Assembly: GCA_900469965.1 (NCBI GenBank)
Contig: UBZP01000002.1
Location: forward strand, 1 to 64,000
Direction of reading: 5' to 3'
DNA length: 64,000 nt
From: Hyphomicrobiales bacterium
GTDB lineage: Bacteria > Pseudomonadota > Alphaproteobacteria > Rhizobiales > Rhizobiaceae
Shown here piece after piece: positions 7,211 through 16,620 of this stretch (within the stretch, counting starts at the first letter, position 1; each line of letters begins with the position of its first letter). Both the position numbers and the translations under genes were made by a program. The notes under the pieces were generated by a model, which ran no database searches, was not told the DNA's origin, and saw only the letters and a list, made by a program, of their open reading frames with translations.

Positions 7211-8635
7211 TCAACGCCCGAAGGCGACCGGCGGCACCTTGGCGCTCCGGCCTGCCGGCTGGTCGGCCGGATAGGGCGTCGGCAGAAGCAGGATGAGGCC
7301 GACGACGAGGAACACCACCAGCGCGCCCATGCCGAGCGCCGCCGAGCCGGTGAGGCTCGTAACGATGCCGACGGAGAGGGGCGCTGCGAACGACGTCGCC
7401 CGGCCGGTCAGCGCGTAGAGGCCGAAATAGCGGCCCGCCTCCTCCGGCGCGACGCTCCTGGCGAGGTAGGAGCGGGCCGAGGCCTGCGCCGGGCCGAAGG
7501 CGATGCCGATGAACAGGCCGTAGACGATGTAGGCCTTCTCCGCCGCCGTGCCGAACAGGCCGCCGGAATCTTCGTCCGACAGCGGGATCAGGCCGAACAG
7601 CGTGTGCCCGGGCGCCGTCGAGACGATCCCGAGCGTGGCGAGGGTCAGGCAGACGAGGCTTGCGATCACCACCGTCTTGGAGCCGAGGCGGCTGTCGAGC
7701 CGGCTCGCCCAGAAGCAGCCGCCGATCGCCACGATGTTGAGGATGATGCCATAGATCCCGAGCTCCATCGTCTGCCAGGCGAACATGCCGGCGGCGAAGG
7801 TACCGCCGAGCGCCAGCAGGCCGTTCACCCCGTCCTGGTAGACCATCCGGGCGACGAGGAAACGAAGGATGCCGCGCCGCACCTTGAGTTCGCCGATCGT
7901 GTCGCCGATCGAGGCGAAGCCCGCGCGGACGGCCCGCCCGATCGAAAGGCCGCGACCGCGATCCGGCGTGAACAGGAACATCGGCAGGATGAAGACGAGA
8001 TACCAGACGGCCGAGATCGGCCCCGTGATGCGCGCATCCTCGCCCATCGCCGCGTTTAGCCCGAACAGCGGCGCGATGCCGAGTGGCGTCAGCCCGGTCT
8101 CGGGATTGGCCGCGAAGAACAGCACGACGGCGATCAGCAACACCATGCCGCCGAGATAGCCGAGCCCCCAGGCGAGGTTCGAAACCCGTCCCGCCTCCTT
8201 GGGCGGCACCAGCGACGGCATCATCGAATCGTTGAAAACGATGGAGAATTCGGCCGCAACCGTGGCCAGCACCATCAGCGTCAGCGGCAAGAGCAGGCTG
8301 GTTCCCGGTGCCGCATACCAGAGCATCCAGACCGACACGATCTGGATGACCGCGAGCGCCCCGATCCAGGGCTTGCGCCGGCCCGAGGCGTCGGCGATGG
8401 AGCCGAGCACCGGCGACAGGAGCGCGATGACGATGCCGGAAACCGTCAGCGTATAGCTCCAGGCCGCCTGGCCGGTGACCGGATCGGCGGCCATGCGCGA
8501 GACGAGATAGGGGCCGAAGACGAAGGTGGTGATCACCGTGAAGAACGGCTGCGCCGCCCAGTCGAACAGCATCCAGCCGAGGATGCCCCGCCGTCCCGTG
8601 GGGCGCCGTTCGTCCCCGTCATGCCCTGTCGTCAT
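7211..8635 (-). CDS. MFS transporter, UMF1 (Atg22-like) family
   Basis: Inner-membrane transporter of 474 aa with about 12 hydrophobic segments. GWMLFDWAAQPFFT near residue 20 and the SIVFNDSMMPSLVP segment (about 130-143) are typical of the bacterial UMF1 group, whose substrates are mostly unknown. The ATG at 8635 is preceded by GGGGG, and a longer start upstream has no such site. It is transcribed toward the thi operon and ends only 24 nt before the riboswitch, so the thi promoter must lie in its last codons or transcription must read through. It is not itself behind the riboswitch. Confidence 0.85.
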   Translation of the reverse strand: MTTGHDGDERRPTGRRGILGWMLFDWAAQPFFTVITTFVFGPYLVSRMAADPVTGQAAWSYTLTVSGIVIALLSPVLGSIADASGRRKPWIGALAVIQIVSVWMLWYAAPGTSLLLPLTLMVLATVAAEFSIVFNDSMMPSLVPPKEAGRVSNLAWGLGYLGGMVLLIAVVLFFAANPETGLTPLGIAPLFGLNAAMGEDARITGPISAVWYLVFILPMFLFTPDRGRGLSIGRAVRAGFASIGDTIGELKVRRGILRFLVARMVYQDGVNGLLALGGTFAAGMFAWQTMELGIYGIILNIVAIGGCFWASRLDSRLGSKTVVIASLVCLTLATLGIVSTAPGHTLFGLIPLSDEDSGGLFGTAAEKAYIVYGLFIGIAFGPAQASARSYLARSVAPEEAGRYFGLYALTGRATSFAAPLSVGIVTSLTGSAALGMGALVVFLVVGLILLLPTPYPADQPAGRSAKVPPVAFGR

Positions 8636-8785
8636 CGTTCCCCCGCCTGCGCGGCAATCGGTCTGCCGTGCGCCGTTCCGGCCATGCTGCCGGCTGTGCC
8701 GCACCTGGCGCCAGCCGGCTACCGATCACGGCCGCGCACGCCCGCAATCAGCAGGCGACCCGGGCCACACCGGGCGGGGACTGTG

Positions 8786-11700
8786 TCACCTCGTCCTGCC
8801 GTGCGCAAGGTCGCTGACGACGCCGGCGGCAACGGAGATCTTGGCAAGCGTCGCCTCCCCCGCCTCCGACAGCGCGCCCAGCCGTCCGGTGACCGTCCCG
8901 AGCCTCTCCGCATCGGCCGCCTGCCAGGAGGCGAGCGGGTTCTTGTCGCCCTTGTGCCGATCGAGGATGGCGATCGTCAGCGCGCGGCGCGCATTGGAAA
9001 TGTCGGAGAGGTTGCGCGACAGCGCCAGCGATTCGTAGAGGTCGGTCGTCGGCACCCGCCCCGCCGCCCCGAGGAGCGCGCCGATGTTCAGCGTGTCGCT
9101 GACGCCGGCATAGGTCTGCGCGGTGCGGATCAGGTTGTCGCCGGTCTGCGTCGCGATCAGCATGATCTCGGGCACGAAGCTCATCGCGCGCAGGTCGGTG
9201 ATCTCGCGGGCCAGGTGCTCGGGAACGCCCTTGTCCTCGAAATAGAGCGCCTTGCGGCGCAGTTCCTCGCGCGCCGCATCCGGCAGGAGCGTCGACAGGT
9301 GCGGGCGCAGCTGCTTCAGCGCCTGCTTCAGCTTGTGCACCGCCACGTCCATCGGCGCGTCGATCGCCCCGGTCGTCAGCAACAGCGACGTGGCGTTGGA
9401 AAAGACGCGGCCGAGGCTCTCGTAGACCTCGTTCTGCGCCGATCCGCTCATCTGGTTGTCGAGCGCGTCCGTCGCCGCATAGAGCGGAAACAGCTCGTAG
9501 CCCTCGAAGGCCAGCATCGCCGCCTTGACCACGTCGGCGCTCATGTAGCCGGTGCCGTCCGTGAGTTGGCTCACGAAGGCGGGGCCGCCGCGATTGATCA
9601 CGCCGTTGGCGAGGATGGTCGCGATGATCTCGCGGCGCAGCCGGTGCGTCCGGATGTCGTCGGCATAGGTCCGCTGCATCTTGGCGGGGAAATAGCCGAT
9701 CAGGGTCGGTTCGAAATAGGGATCGTCCGGCAGCTCGCTGTCCAGGATCTCGTCGAACAAGACGATCTTCGCATAGGAGAGCAGCACGCCGATCTCCGCC
9801 CGCGTCAGCGGCATGCCGGCGCGGTATCGCTCGTCCATCGCCTGTTCGCTGGGCAGCACCTCGACCTGTCGGTTGAGCTGCCCGGCCGCCTCCAGCCGGC
9901 TCATCAGCCGGGAAAGACCGGTCCGGTTGCCCTGCCCCTGGCGCTCGCAGAGCGAGATCGCCAGCGGCTGCAGGTAGTTGTTGCGCAGCACCAGCTGCGC
10001 CACCTCGTCGGTCATCGACGACAGGAGCTTGTTGCGCTTCTCCCGCGTCAGCCGCTCGTCGCGCATCGCCGAGGCGAGCGCGATCTTGATGTTCACCTCG
10101 ACGTCGGAGGAGTTCACCCCGGCGGAATTGTCGATCGCGTCCGAATTGCAGCGGCCGCCCTTCAGCCCGAAGGAGATGCGGCCGCGCTGGGTGACGCCGA
10201 GATTGGCGCCCTCGCCGATCACCTTGGCCCGCACCTCGTCGGCGGTGACACGGATCGCATCGTTGGCGCGGTCGCCGACCTCGGCGTCCGTCTCGCCCGC
10301 CGAGCGGACATAGGTGCCGATGCCGCCGAACCAGAGCAGGTCGACCGGCGCCTTCAGGATCGCCGTCATGATCTCGAACGGTGTCGCCTTCTGCTTGTCG
10401 ATCCCGATCGCGGCCATCGCCTCGGCAGTCAGCGTCACCGACTTCTCGTTGCGCGAGATGATCATGGCGCCCTTGGAGAGCGCGGCGCGGTCGTAGTCCT
10501 GCCAGCTCGAGCGCGGTAGGGCGAACATGCGCTTGCGCTCGGCAAAGGACAGTTCGGTATCCGGGTTCGGGTCGATGAAGATGTCGCGGTGGTCGAAGGC
10601 GGCGATCAGCCGCGTCTTGCGCGACAGGAGCATGCCGTTGCCGAACACGTCGCCCGACATGTCGCCGACGCCGACGACGGTGAACGGCGTCTTCTGGATG
10701 TCGACGTCCATCTCGCGGAAATGCCGCTTCACCGCCTCCCAGGCGCCGCGGGCGGTAATGCCCATCTTCTTGTGGTCGTAGCCGGCCGAGCCGCCGGACG
10801 CAAAGGCGTCGTCGAGCCAGAAGCCGGCTTCCTGCGCCAGCGCGTTCGCCGTGTCGGAGAAGGTCGCAGTACCCTTGTCGGCGGCGACGACGAAATAGGG
10901 ATCGTCGCCGTCGAGCCGCACGGTGTCGCGCGGCGGCACCACGTCCTGCCCCTCGATATTGTCGGTCACCGACAGCAGCGCGCGGACGAAGGTCTTGTAG
11001 GCCTCCTTGCCGGCATTGAAGACGGCGTCGCGGCTGCCGCCGGCCGGAAGCTGCTTCGGATAGAAGCCGCCCTTGGCGCCGACCGGCACGATCACCGCGT
11101 TCTTCACCTGCTGGGCCTTGACCAGCCCCAGCACCTCGGTGCGGTAGTCCTGCGCGCGGTCCGACCAGCGCAAGCCGCCGCGGGCGACGCGGCCGAAGCG
11201 CAGGTGCACGCCCTCGACCTCGGCGCCGTAGACGAAGATTTCGCGGAACGGCCGCGGATCCGGCAGCCCCTCCAGCGCCTGCGGGTCGAGCTTGAAGGCC
11301 AGCGTCGAAAGCGGCCGGTCCTCGGCGTCGCGCTGGAAATAGTTCGTCCGGAGCGTCGACTGGATGGCGTTGACGTAGCGCCTGAGGATCCGGTCCTCGT
11401 CGAGGCTTGGCACGGCGGCGAGCTCGTCCTCGATCCGGGCGGCGAGTTCCTCGCTGCGCTTGATCCGCTTGCGCTCGGCGAGCTTCGGATCGAGCCGAGC
11501 GGCGAACAGGCGGAACAGGTCGGCCGCAATCGTCGGGTACTTGTTCAGCGTATCGGCGATATAGCCCTGCGAGTAGGCGATCGCCGTCTGGCGCAGGTAG
11601 CGCGCATAGGCCCGCAGGACCATGATCTCGCGTGCGTCCACCCCGGCGGTCATGATCAGCCGGTTGAAGGTGTCGTCGTCGGTCAGTCCGCGCCAGGTCG

Positions 11701-13576
11701 ACAGGAAGGCCTCGGTCAGGACGCCGGAAAGCTTCGGAAGGTCGATGTCCAGCCCGTCGCGGTGGCGCAGCTCCATGTCGTGCAGCACGACGAGCCGGCT
11801 CTCGCCGTCGAGCCCGATCACGGTGATGTCGTGCGTCTGCTCGCTGACGACGTTGAAGCCGAGGTTTTCCAGAAGCGGCACCCGCCGCGACAGCGAGACC
11901 GCGTCGCCGGCATGGAAGATCTTCAGTTCCAGCGTCTTCGTGTCGCCGTTGGACGGCTTCCGGTAGAAGGCGATCTGGATCGGATCGGCATCCGTCGCCG
12001 TCTCGAAGAAGCGCAGGTCCGCATGCGCCTCGCCCGGGGAGAAAGCCTCCTGATAGGCCTGCGGCGTGATCAGCTTGATCGAGTCCGGGCCCGAGAGCGC
12101 CTCGAAGCGGTCCGTCCAGCGGGTGGCGATATCGCGGATCGCCTGCTCGAGCTTCTTCTGCGCAATCCGCGGCGTCTTGCCGCCGGAGCGGCCGATGATG
12201 AAATGCACGCGCGCCAGCCCGCCCTCGGGGAAGGCCGGATAGTAGGCGGAGACACGCCCCTCGTAGACGGTTTTCAGGTAGCTGCCGATCTTCTCGCGCA
12301 CGTCGGAATCATATTGCTCGCGCGGCACGTAGACGATCACCGAGACGAAGCGGTCGAAATGGTCGATGCGCGGCAGCACGCGGATCCGCGGCCGGTCGGC
12401 GAGCTCGTTGATCTGCTCGCAGAAGGTGGCCAGGAGCCCGGTGTCGATCTGGAAGAGGTCGTCGCGCGGATAGGATTCCAGCGTGTTGATCAGCATCTTG
12501 CCGGAATGGCTCTGCGGATCGTAGCCGAAATGATCGACGATCGCCTGCACCTTGGAGCGCAACAGCGGGATCTCGGAGGCCGCATGCGTATAGGCGGTCG
12601 AGGTGAACAGGCCGACGATCCTCAGTTCGCCCGTCACCTTGCCGTTCCTGTCGAAGCGCTTGACGCCGATATAGTCCATGTAGGCGCGGCGGTGGACCAC
12701 GGACCGCACGTTCGCCTTGGTGACGATCAGGAAGTCCGGCCCCTCGAGGAAGGCGAGGATCTCCGGCGTCGTCGTCACCGTGTCCTTGCCGAGCCGGAGC
12801 ACGCGCACCTCCGGGTCGGAGAGGATGCCGAGCCCGGCGCCGTCGCTCCGCTCCACCGATGCGCTGTCGCCGTCACGGCTGTAGGTGTATTCCCGCATGC
12901 CGAGGAAGGTGAAGTTGTTGTCGCGCAGCCATTCCAGGAAGGCGACGGCCTCGTCCTTCTCCGCCTGCCGGCGCGCGGGGCCGAACTCCGCCATTTCGGA
13001 GACCGCCATCGCCAGCGTCTCCATCATCGGCTTCCAGTCGCCGACCGCCATGTGCACCTGGGCGAGCACGTGCCGGACGCGCACGATCAGCGCCTCGGCC
13101 TCCGAGGCGGCGAGCTCGGACAGATGGATCTCGATATGGCTGACCCGGTGCGCGGGATCGCTCGGCTCGTCCGGGGAGAACAGCTTCGGCTGCTCGTCCG
13201 GCGCGATCACCAGGATCGGGTGGATCGCGAGATGCAGGTCGCGATGGGTGCTCGTCACCTCGCCCATCACCGAATCGTAGAGGAACGGCTGGTTGCGGTC
13301 GGTGACCGACAGGATCGACACCGGCTTGCCCTGCGGCGCGATCGCCGCGACGGTACCGATCGTGACCCGCGGCTCGCCGCCGTCCCAGGCCCCGACCTCG
13401 CGATAGGCATGGGCCGCGGTGGCGGCCAGCATGTCGGCGGAATAGGCTTCCAGGTCGTCGTTGCTCGCCCGACCGAACAGGATCGAAGGATCGATCGCCT
13501 TCTCTCCCAGTTTCGCCACGGCGGCCGTGGCCGCCTCGATCTGCTTCTCGCGCCTGGTGTTGATGCGTGACGCCAT
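8786..13576 (-). CDS. gdhB: NAD-specific glutamate dehydrogenase, GDH180 class
   Basis: Cytoplasmic enzyme that deaminates glutamate to 2-oxoglutarate with NAD+. Its 1596 residues match the very large bacterial class, which has long N- and C-terminal regions around a catalytic core. The core is marked by GGLRWSDRAQDYRTEV and VPVGAKGGFYPKQ near residues 800-835, followed by the dinucleotide-binding part with VGVGDMSGDVFGNG (about 960-975) and GGIGTYVRS. The start (ATG) has GGGGAG 7 nt upstream. It is a single gene with its own promoter region, divergent from pdxY. Confidence 0.95.
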   Translation of the reverse strand: MASRINTRREKQIEAATAAVAKLGEKAIDPSILFGRASNDDLEAYSADMLAATAAHAYREVGAWDGGEPRVTIGTVAAIAPQGKPVSILSVTDRNQPFLYDSVMGEVTSTHRDLHLAIHPILVIAPDEQPKLFSPDEPSDPAHRVSHIEIHLSELAASEAEALIVRVRHVLAQVHMAVGDWKPMMETLAMAVSEMAEFGPARRQAEKDEAVAFLEWLRDNNFTFLGMREYTYSRDGDSASVERSDGAGLGILSDPEVRVLRLGKDTVTTTPEILAFLEGPDFLIVTKANVRSVVHRRAYMDYIGVKRFDRNGKVTGELRIVGLFTSTAYTHAASEIPLLRSKVQAIVDHFGYDPQSHSGKMLINTLESYPRDDLFQIDTGLLATFCEQINELADRPRIRVLPRIDHFDRFVSVIVYVPREQYDSDVREKIGSYLKTVYEGRVSAYYPAFPEGGLARVHFIIGRSGGKTPRIAQKKLEQAIRDIATRWTDRFEALSGPDSIKLITPQAYQEAFSPGEAHADLRFFETATDADPIQIAFYRKPSNGDTKTLELKIFHAGDAVSLSRRVPLLENLGFNVVSEQTHDITVIGLDGESRLVVLHDMELRHRDGLDIDLPKLSGVLTEAFLSTWRGLTDDDTFNRLIMTAGVDAREIMVLRAYARYLRQTAIAYSQGYIADTLNKYPTIAADLFRLFAARLDPKLAERKRIKRSEELAARIEDELAAVPSLDEDRILRRYVNAIQSTLRTNYFQRDAEDRPLSTLAFKLDPQALEGLPDPRPFREIFVYGAEVEGVHLRFGRVARGGLRWSDRAQDYRTEVLGLVKAQQVKNAVIVPVGAKGGFYPKQLPAGGSRDAVFNAGKEAYKTFVRALLSVTDNIEGQDVVPPRDTVRLDGDDPYFVVAADKGTATFSDTANALAQEAGFWLDDAFASGGSAGYDHKKMGITARGAWEAVKRHFREMDVDIQKTPFTVVGVGDMSGDVFGNGMLLSRKTRLIAAFDHRDIFIDPNPDTELSFAERKRMFALPRSSWQDYDRAALSKGAMIISRNEKSVTLTAEAMAAIGIDKQKATPFEIMTAILKAPVDLLWFGGIGTYVRSAGETDAEVGDRANDAIRVTADEVRAKVIGEGANLGVTQRGRISFGLKGGRCNSDAIDNSAGVNSSDVEVNIKIALASAMRDERLTREKRNKLLSSMTDEVAQLVLRNNYLQPLAISLCERQGQGNRTGLSRLMSRLEAAGQLNRQVEVLPSEQAMDERYRAGMPLTRAEIGVLLSYAKIVLFDEILDSELPDDPYFEPTLIGYFPAKMQRTYADDIRTHRLRREIIATILANGVINRGGPAFVSQLTDGTGYMSADVVKAAMLAFEGYELFPLYAATDALDNQMSGSAQNEVYESLGRVFSNATSLLLTTGAIDAPMDVAVHKLKQALKQLRPHLSTLLPDAAREELRRKALYFEDKGVPEHLAREITDLRAMSFVPEIMLIATQTGDNLIRTAQTYAGVSDTLNIGALLGAAGRVPTTDLYESLALSRNLSDISNARRALTIAILDRHKGDKNPLASWQAADAERLGTVTGRLGALSEAGEATLAKISVAAGVVSDLAHGRTR

Positions 13577-13897
13577 GAATCACTCCCCGGATTTTTGTCA
13601 GGACCCTAGCAGAAGAACGACGGTTCGCGATGGTTTTATAGGTTGCAACCGGATTTCAATCGATTTTGGCCGAAAATCTCCAAAATCCTGGCCGGATTGC
13701 CGCGACACGCACGATTTTTTGCCGATTTCCGGGACAAATTCCGTCGAAATCGCGGGTCCCGACCACCGCGATGCAGGCCTCCGGGGTAAGATCGCGCCCG
13801 GCCATGGCGGGCCGCGGCCCGATGCAACAATGTCTTGCAGAGCATCGGCCCATGGTCCATTGGATCTCAGCGGCAGGAAAAGACGGGGAACAGTCGG
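13577..13897. promoter_or_regulatory. divergent promoter region between gdhB and pdxY
   Basis: 320 bp without a gene. The part from 13620 to 13750 is AT-rich compared with its surroundings and holds several AAAATC/GATTTT words in both orientations (for example around 13660-13690), which could be binding sites. CCTATAAAACC at about 13631-13641 on the minus strand resembles a -10 for gdhB, but no good -35 fits it. Confidence 0.45.
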
Positions 13898-14776
13898 ATG
13901 AACGAGAGCGAAAAGGGCGCGATCCTGGTCATATCGAGCCATGTCGTGCGCGGCACGGTCGGCAACCGCGCCGCCGTCTTTGCGCTCGAAACCCTCGGCC
14001 ATCCGGTCTGGGCGCTGCCGACCGTCGTCCTGTCCTGGCACCCGGGCCACGGAAGATCGACGCGGGTGGCGATGGCGCCGGCCGAGTTCGACGCGATCGT
14101 CGACGATCTTCGCACCTCGCCCTGGCGCGGCGAGATCAGGGGCGTGCTGTCCGGCTATATCGGCGATCCGGCCCAGGCCGCCTCGATTGCCCGGCTGGTC
14201 CGGACCCTGAAGGCGGAAAATCCCGACCTCCTCTATCTGTGCGATCCGATCTGCGGCGACGAGGGCGGCCTCTACGTGCCGGCCGCGACCGCCGAGGCGA
14301 TCCGCGACGAACTGCTGCCGATCGCCTCGATCGCCACGCCCAACCGCTTCGAGCTCGCCTGGCTTGCCGGCGCGCCGCTCGAAAGCAACGCCGCGATCAT
14401 GGACGCGGCCCTGTCGCTCGGGCCGTCGCGCATGCTGGTGACGTCGGCCTATCCGATGATGTCGGGCAGCATCGGCAATCTCTATCTCTCCGGCCGCACC
14501 GCCCTGCTCGCCGAACACCGGCAGGTGCCCGCCCCGCCGCACGGCACCGGCGACCTGATGGCGGCCCTGTTCCTGTCGCGCATCCTCGAGGGACACTCCG
14601 AGGAGCGGGCGCTGCATCTCGCCACCGCCAGCGTCTTCGAGATCGTGGCGCGCAGCGCCAAGCGCGGCGCCGACGAGCTGACGCTGGAGCAGGACGCCTC
14701 CAGCCTGTCGACGCCGATGGCGATGGTCCAGATGCGCCGCCTCGTTCACCCTGGCGGAGCAAAGCCCGGGCAGTGA
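13898..14776 (+). CDS. pdxY: pyridoxal kinase
   Basis: Phosphorylates pyridoxal to pyridoxal 5'-phosphate with ATP (vitamin B6 salvage). Ribokinase-fold protein of 292 aa. N-terminal SSHVVRGTVGNRAAVFAL and GHPVWALPTVVLSWHPGHG (about 12-50) are family hallmarks, and PHGTGDLMAALF (about 214-225) carries the GTGD anion-hole/catalytic motif. The ATG at 13898 has GGGG about 9 nt upstream. No operon partner is evident; carbonic anhydrase follows after 145 bp. Confidence 0.93.
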   Translation: MNESEKGAILVISSHVVRGTVGNRAAVFALETLGHPVWALPTVVLSWHPGHGRSTRVAMAPAEFDAIVDDLRTSPWRGEIRGVLSGYIGDPAQAASIARLVRTLKAENPDLLYLCDPICGDEGGLYVPAATAEAIRDELLPIASIATPNRFELAWLAGAPLESNAAIMDAALSLGPSRMLVTSAYPMMSGSIGNLYLSGRTALLAEHRQVPAPPHGTGDLMAALFLSRILEGHSEERALHLATASVFEIVARSAKRGADELTLEQDASSLSTPMAMVQMRRLVHPGGAKPGQ

Positions 14777-14921
14777 CCCGCACCGGTTGCGCGAAGGCGA
14801 AAGATGACCGCGGCTGCGGTCGGAACGGCTGCCGCCCCGAGGCTTGCGCTCGGCCGCCCTCATCGCTACAGCAAACGCGGCGCCTACTACTCATTCGTCA
14901 CCGCACGGGGGTATCGACCAC

Positions 14922-15563
14922 ATGCATCGCTTTCCTGACCACCTTCTGACCGGTTATCAGAATTTCATGGAGGGGCGCTTCAGCGAGCAGCAGCAGCGCT
15001 ACAGGACGCTCGCCGACAGCGGCCAGAAGCCGAAGGCGATGGTGATCGCCTGTTGTGACTCGCGGGCAGCGCCCGAGACGATCTTCGACAGCGGCCCGGG
15101 CGAGCTCTTCGTCGTCCGCAACGTGGCGAACCTGATGCCGCCCTACGAGCCGGACGGACACTATCATTCGACCTCCGCCGCGCTCGAATTTGCCGTCCAG
15201 TCGCTGCGCGTCTCCGACATCGTCGTCATGGGCCACGGCCGCTGTGGCGGCATCAAGGCGGCGCTCGACCTCGATGCCGAGCCTCTGTCTCCCGGCGACT
15301 TCATCGGGCGCTGGATGCACCTGTTGAAGCCTGCCGCCGAGCAGATCCAGAGCAACGACGTGATGACCGCCGGCGAGCGCCAGCGGGCGCTCGAGCGCGT
15401 CTCGATCCGCAACTCGATCGCCAACCTGCGCACCTTCCCCTGCGTCCAGATCCTGGAGCAGCGCGGCAAGCTCAACCTTCACGGCGCCTGGTTCGACATC
15501 TCCACCGGCGAACTGTGGATCATGGACGCCAAGACCGGCGATTTCCGCAGGCCCGGAATGTGA
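14922..15563 (+). CDS. beta-carbonic anhydrase
   Basis: Interconverts CO2 and bicarbonate. 213 aa, with the zinc ligands and active-site dyad of the beta class visible: CCDSR (Cys45, Asp46, Arg48) and GHGRCGG (His105, Cys108). No signal peptide, so it is cytoplasmic. The ATG at 14922 gives the normal N-terminus. A strong hairpin follows directly after the stop. Confidence 0.95.
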   Translation: MHRFPDHLLTGYQNFMEGRFSEQQQRYRTLADSGQKPKAMVIACCDSRAAPETIFDSGPGELFVVRNVANLMPPYEPDGHYHSTSAALEFAVQSLRVSDIVVMGHGRCGGIKAALDLDAEPLSPGDFIGRWMHLLKPAAEQIQSNDVMTAGERQRALERVSIRNSIANLRTFPCVQILEQRGKLNLHGAWFDISTGELWIMDAKTGDFRRPGM

Positions 15564-15566
15564 AAA

Positions 15567-15587
15567 GGCCCGGCGCAAGGCCGGGCC
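15567..15587. terminator. hairpin shared by carbonic anhydrase and the convergent transglycosylase
   Basis: GGCCCGGC and GCCGGGCC form an 8-bp stem with a GCAAG loop, 3 nt after the carbonic anhydrase stop codon. There is no long T run on the plus strand. On the minus strand, TTTT follows the stem, so it may work better for the transglycosylase mRNA. Confidence 0.6.
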
Positions 15588-15613
15588 CTCGAAATCCCTC
15601 GGGATGGCGGCGA

Positions 15614-16435
15614 TCAGTCGCCGTCGATCTCCGCGCCGATGATCGCGATCGCGCGCTGGTAGACGTTCGCCGCATTCCACCCCTGGATCGCCGCGAAGTT
15701 CGCCTCGCCCGGCTGATAGCCGGCGCCGGCCGTCCAGCCATGGCCGCGCAGGAAGTTCGCCGTTGAGGCGAGCGCGTCCGCCTTGGAGCGGACGAGATCG
15801 ATCCGGCCGTCGCCGTCGCCGTCGACGCCGTACCGCAGCACGTTGACCGGGAGGAACTGCGTCTGGCCGATCTCGCCATGGGCGGCACCGCGCGCCTGGG
15901 GGCTGAGCGTGCCGTTCTGGACGAGGTTCAGGGCCGCGTAGAGCTGGTTCGTGAAATATTCCGACCGGCGGCAGTCATAGGCGAGCGTCGCCACGGCCGA
16001 GAGCGTATGCTCCTTGCCGAGGAAGCCGCCGAAGCCCGTCTCCATGCCCCAGATGGCGATCAGCGGCCCGGCCGGCACGCCGTACTGGCCCTCGATGCGG
16101 GCGAACAGGGCGGCATTCTGACGCTTCAGCCCCTTGCCGCGGTTCATGATCGCCTGGCCGCCGCGCTTCTGCATGAACTGGTCGAGCGACAGCTTGAAGC
16201 TCTTCTGGCCGCGGTCGGCGCGGATCGTCGCCCGGTTGTAACCGACCTCGGCGAACGCCCGGTCGAGGGTGCGCGGGCTGATGCCGTTGGCGGCCGCCTC
16301 GCCCTTGAACTGGTCGACCCAGGCCGCGAAGCCTGCGGAATTGTCGCCGCATTGCGCGGCCGCGGCCGCCGCCGGCACGGCTACCGTCAGCGCGATCGCC
16401 GCCAGCCCCTGGAACATCCGCTTCATCAAGCCCAT
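15614..16435 (-). CDS. lytic murein transglycosylase, MltB/SLT_2 family
   Basis: Cleaves the glycan strands of peptidoglycan in the periplasm to 1,6-anhydro-muropeptides. 273 aa with a signal peptide (hydrophobic residues 9-27, cleavage near A-A-A-Q). The catalytic Glu is E132 in IWGMETGFGGF, and GEIGQTQFLP is the second family motif. A DGDGDGRID stretch (about 206-214) resembles a calcium-binding EF-hand loop as in Slt35/MltB. The ATG at 16435 was chosen; ATG 16426 is also possible. No lipobox Cys is seen, so it is probably soluble. Confidence 0.9.
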   Translation of the reverse strand: MGLMKRMFQGLAAIALTVAVPAAAAAAQCGDNSAGFAAWVDQFKGEAAANGISPRTLDRAFAEVGYNRATIRADRGQKSFKLSLDQFMQKRGGQAIMNRGKGLKRQNAALFARIEGQYGVPAGPLIAIWGMETGFGGFLGKEHTLSAVATLAYDCRRSEYFTNQLYAALNLVQNGTLSPQARGAAHGEIGQTQFLPVNVLRYGVDGDGDGRIDLVRSKADALASTANFLRGHGWTAGAGYQPGEANFAAIQGWNAANVYQRAIAIIGAEIDGD

Positions 16436-16557
16436 TGGAATAAACCCCGATCTCTCGCTTCGCTTCGTGCGTGAATTTTGATGCGTGTCAGACAGTTCCT
16501 GGCCGTTCGATGCGGTCCGGGGCGCCGTGGCGCCGCCCCGCGCGTCGTGACAGGCAA

Positions 16558-16591
16558 AGGGCCCGCACCGTCTGACGGTGGATGCGGGACC
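16558..16591 (-). terminator. terminator after asd
   Basis: On the minus strand a stem GGTCCCG...CGGGCCC encloses a second stem CACCGT-CAG-ACGGTG, and TTTGCC follows. It lies about 30 nt after the asd stop codon and fits a factor-independent terminator of moderate strength. Confidence 0.65.
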
Positions 16592-16620
16592 TTCAATTTT
16601 CCGGGACCCGAAAAGTTCCC

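Noticed and set aside
10589-13570. 993-codon plus-strand frame antisense to gdhB
   Set aside because: Mirror frame of a strongly biased gene; no motif and no ribosome binding site.
16520-16541. GC-rich dyad GGGGCGCC...GGCGCCGCCCC as a second asd terminator
   Set aside because: Imperfect and without a T run; the hairpin at 16558-16591 explains termination better.
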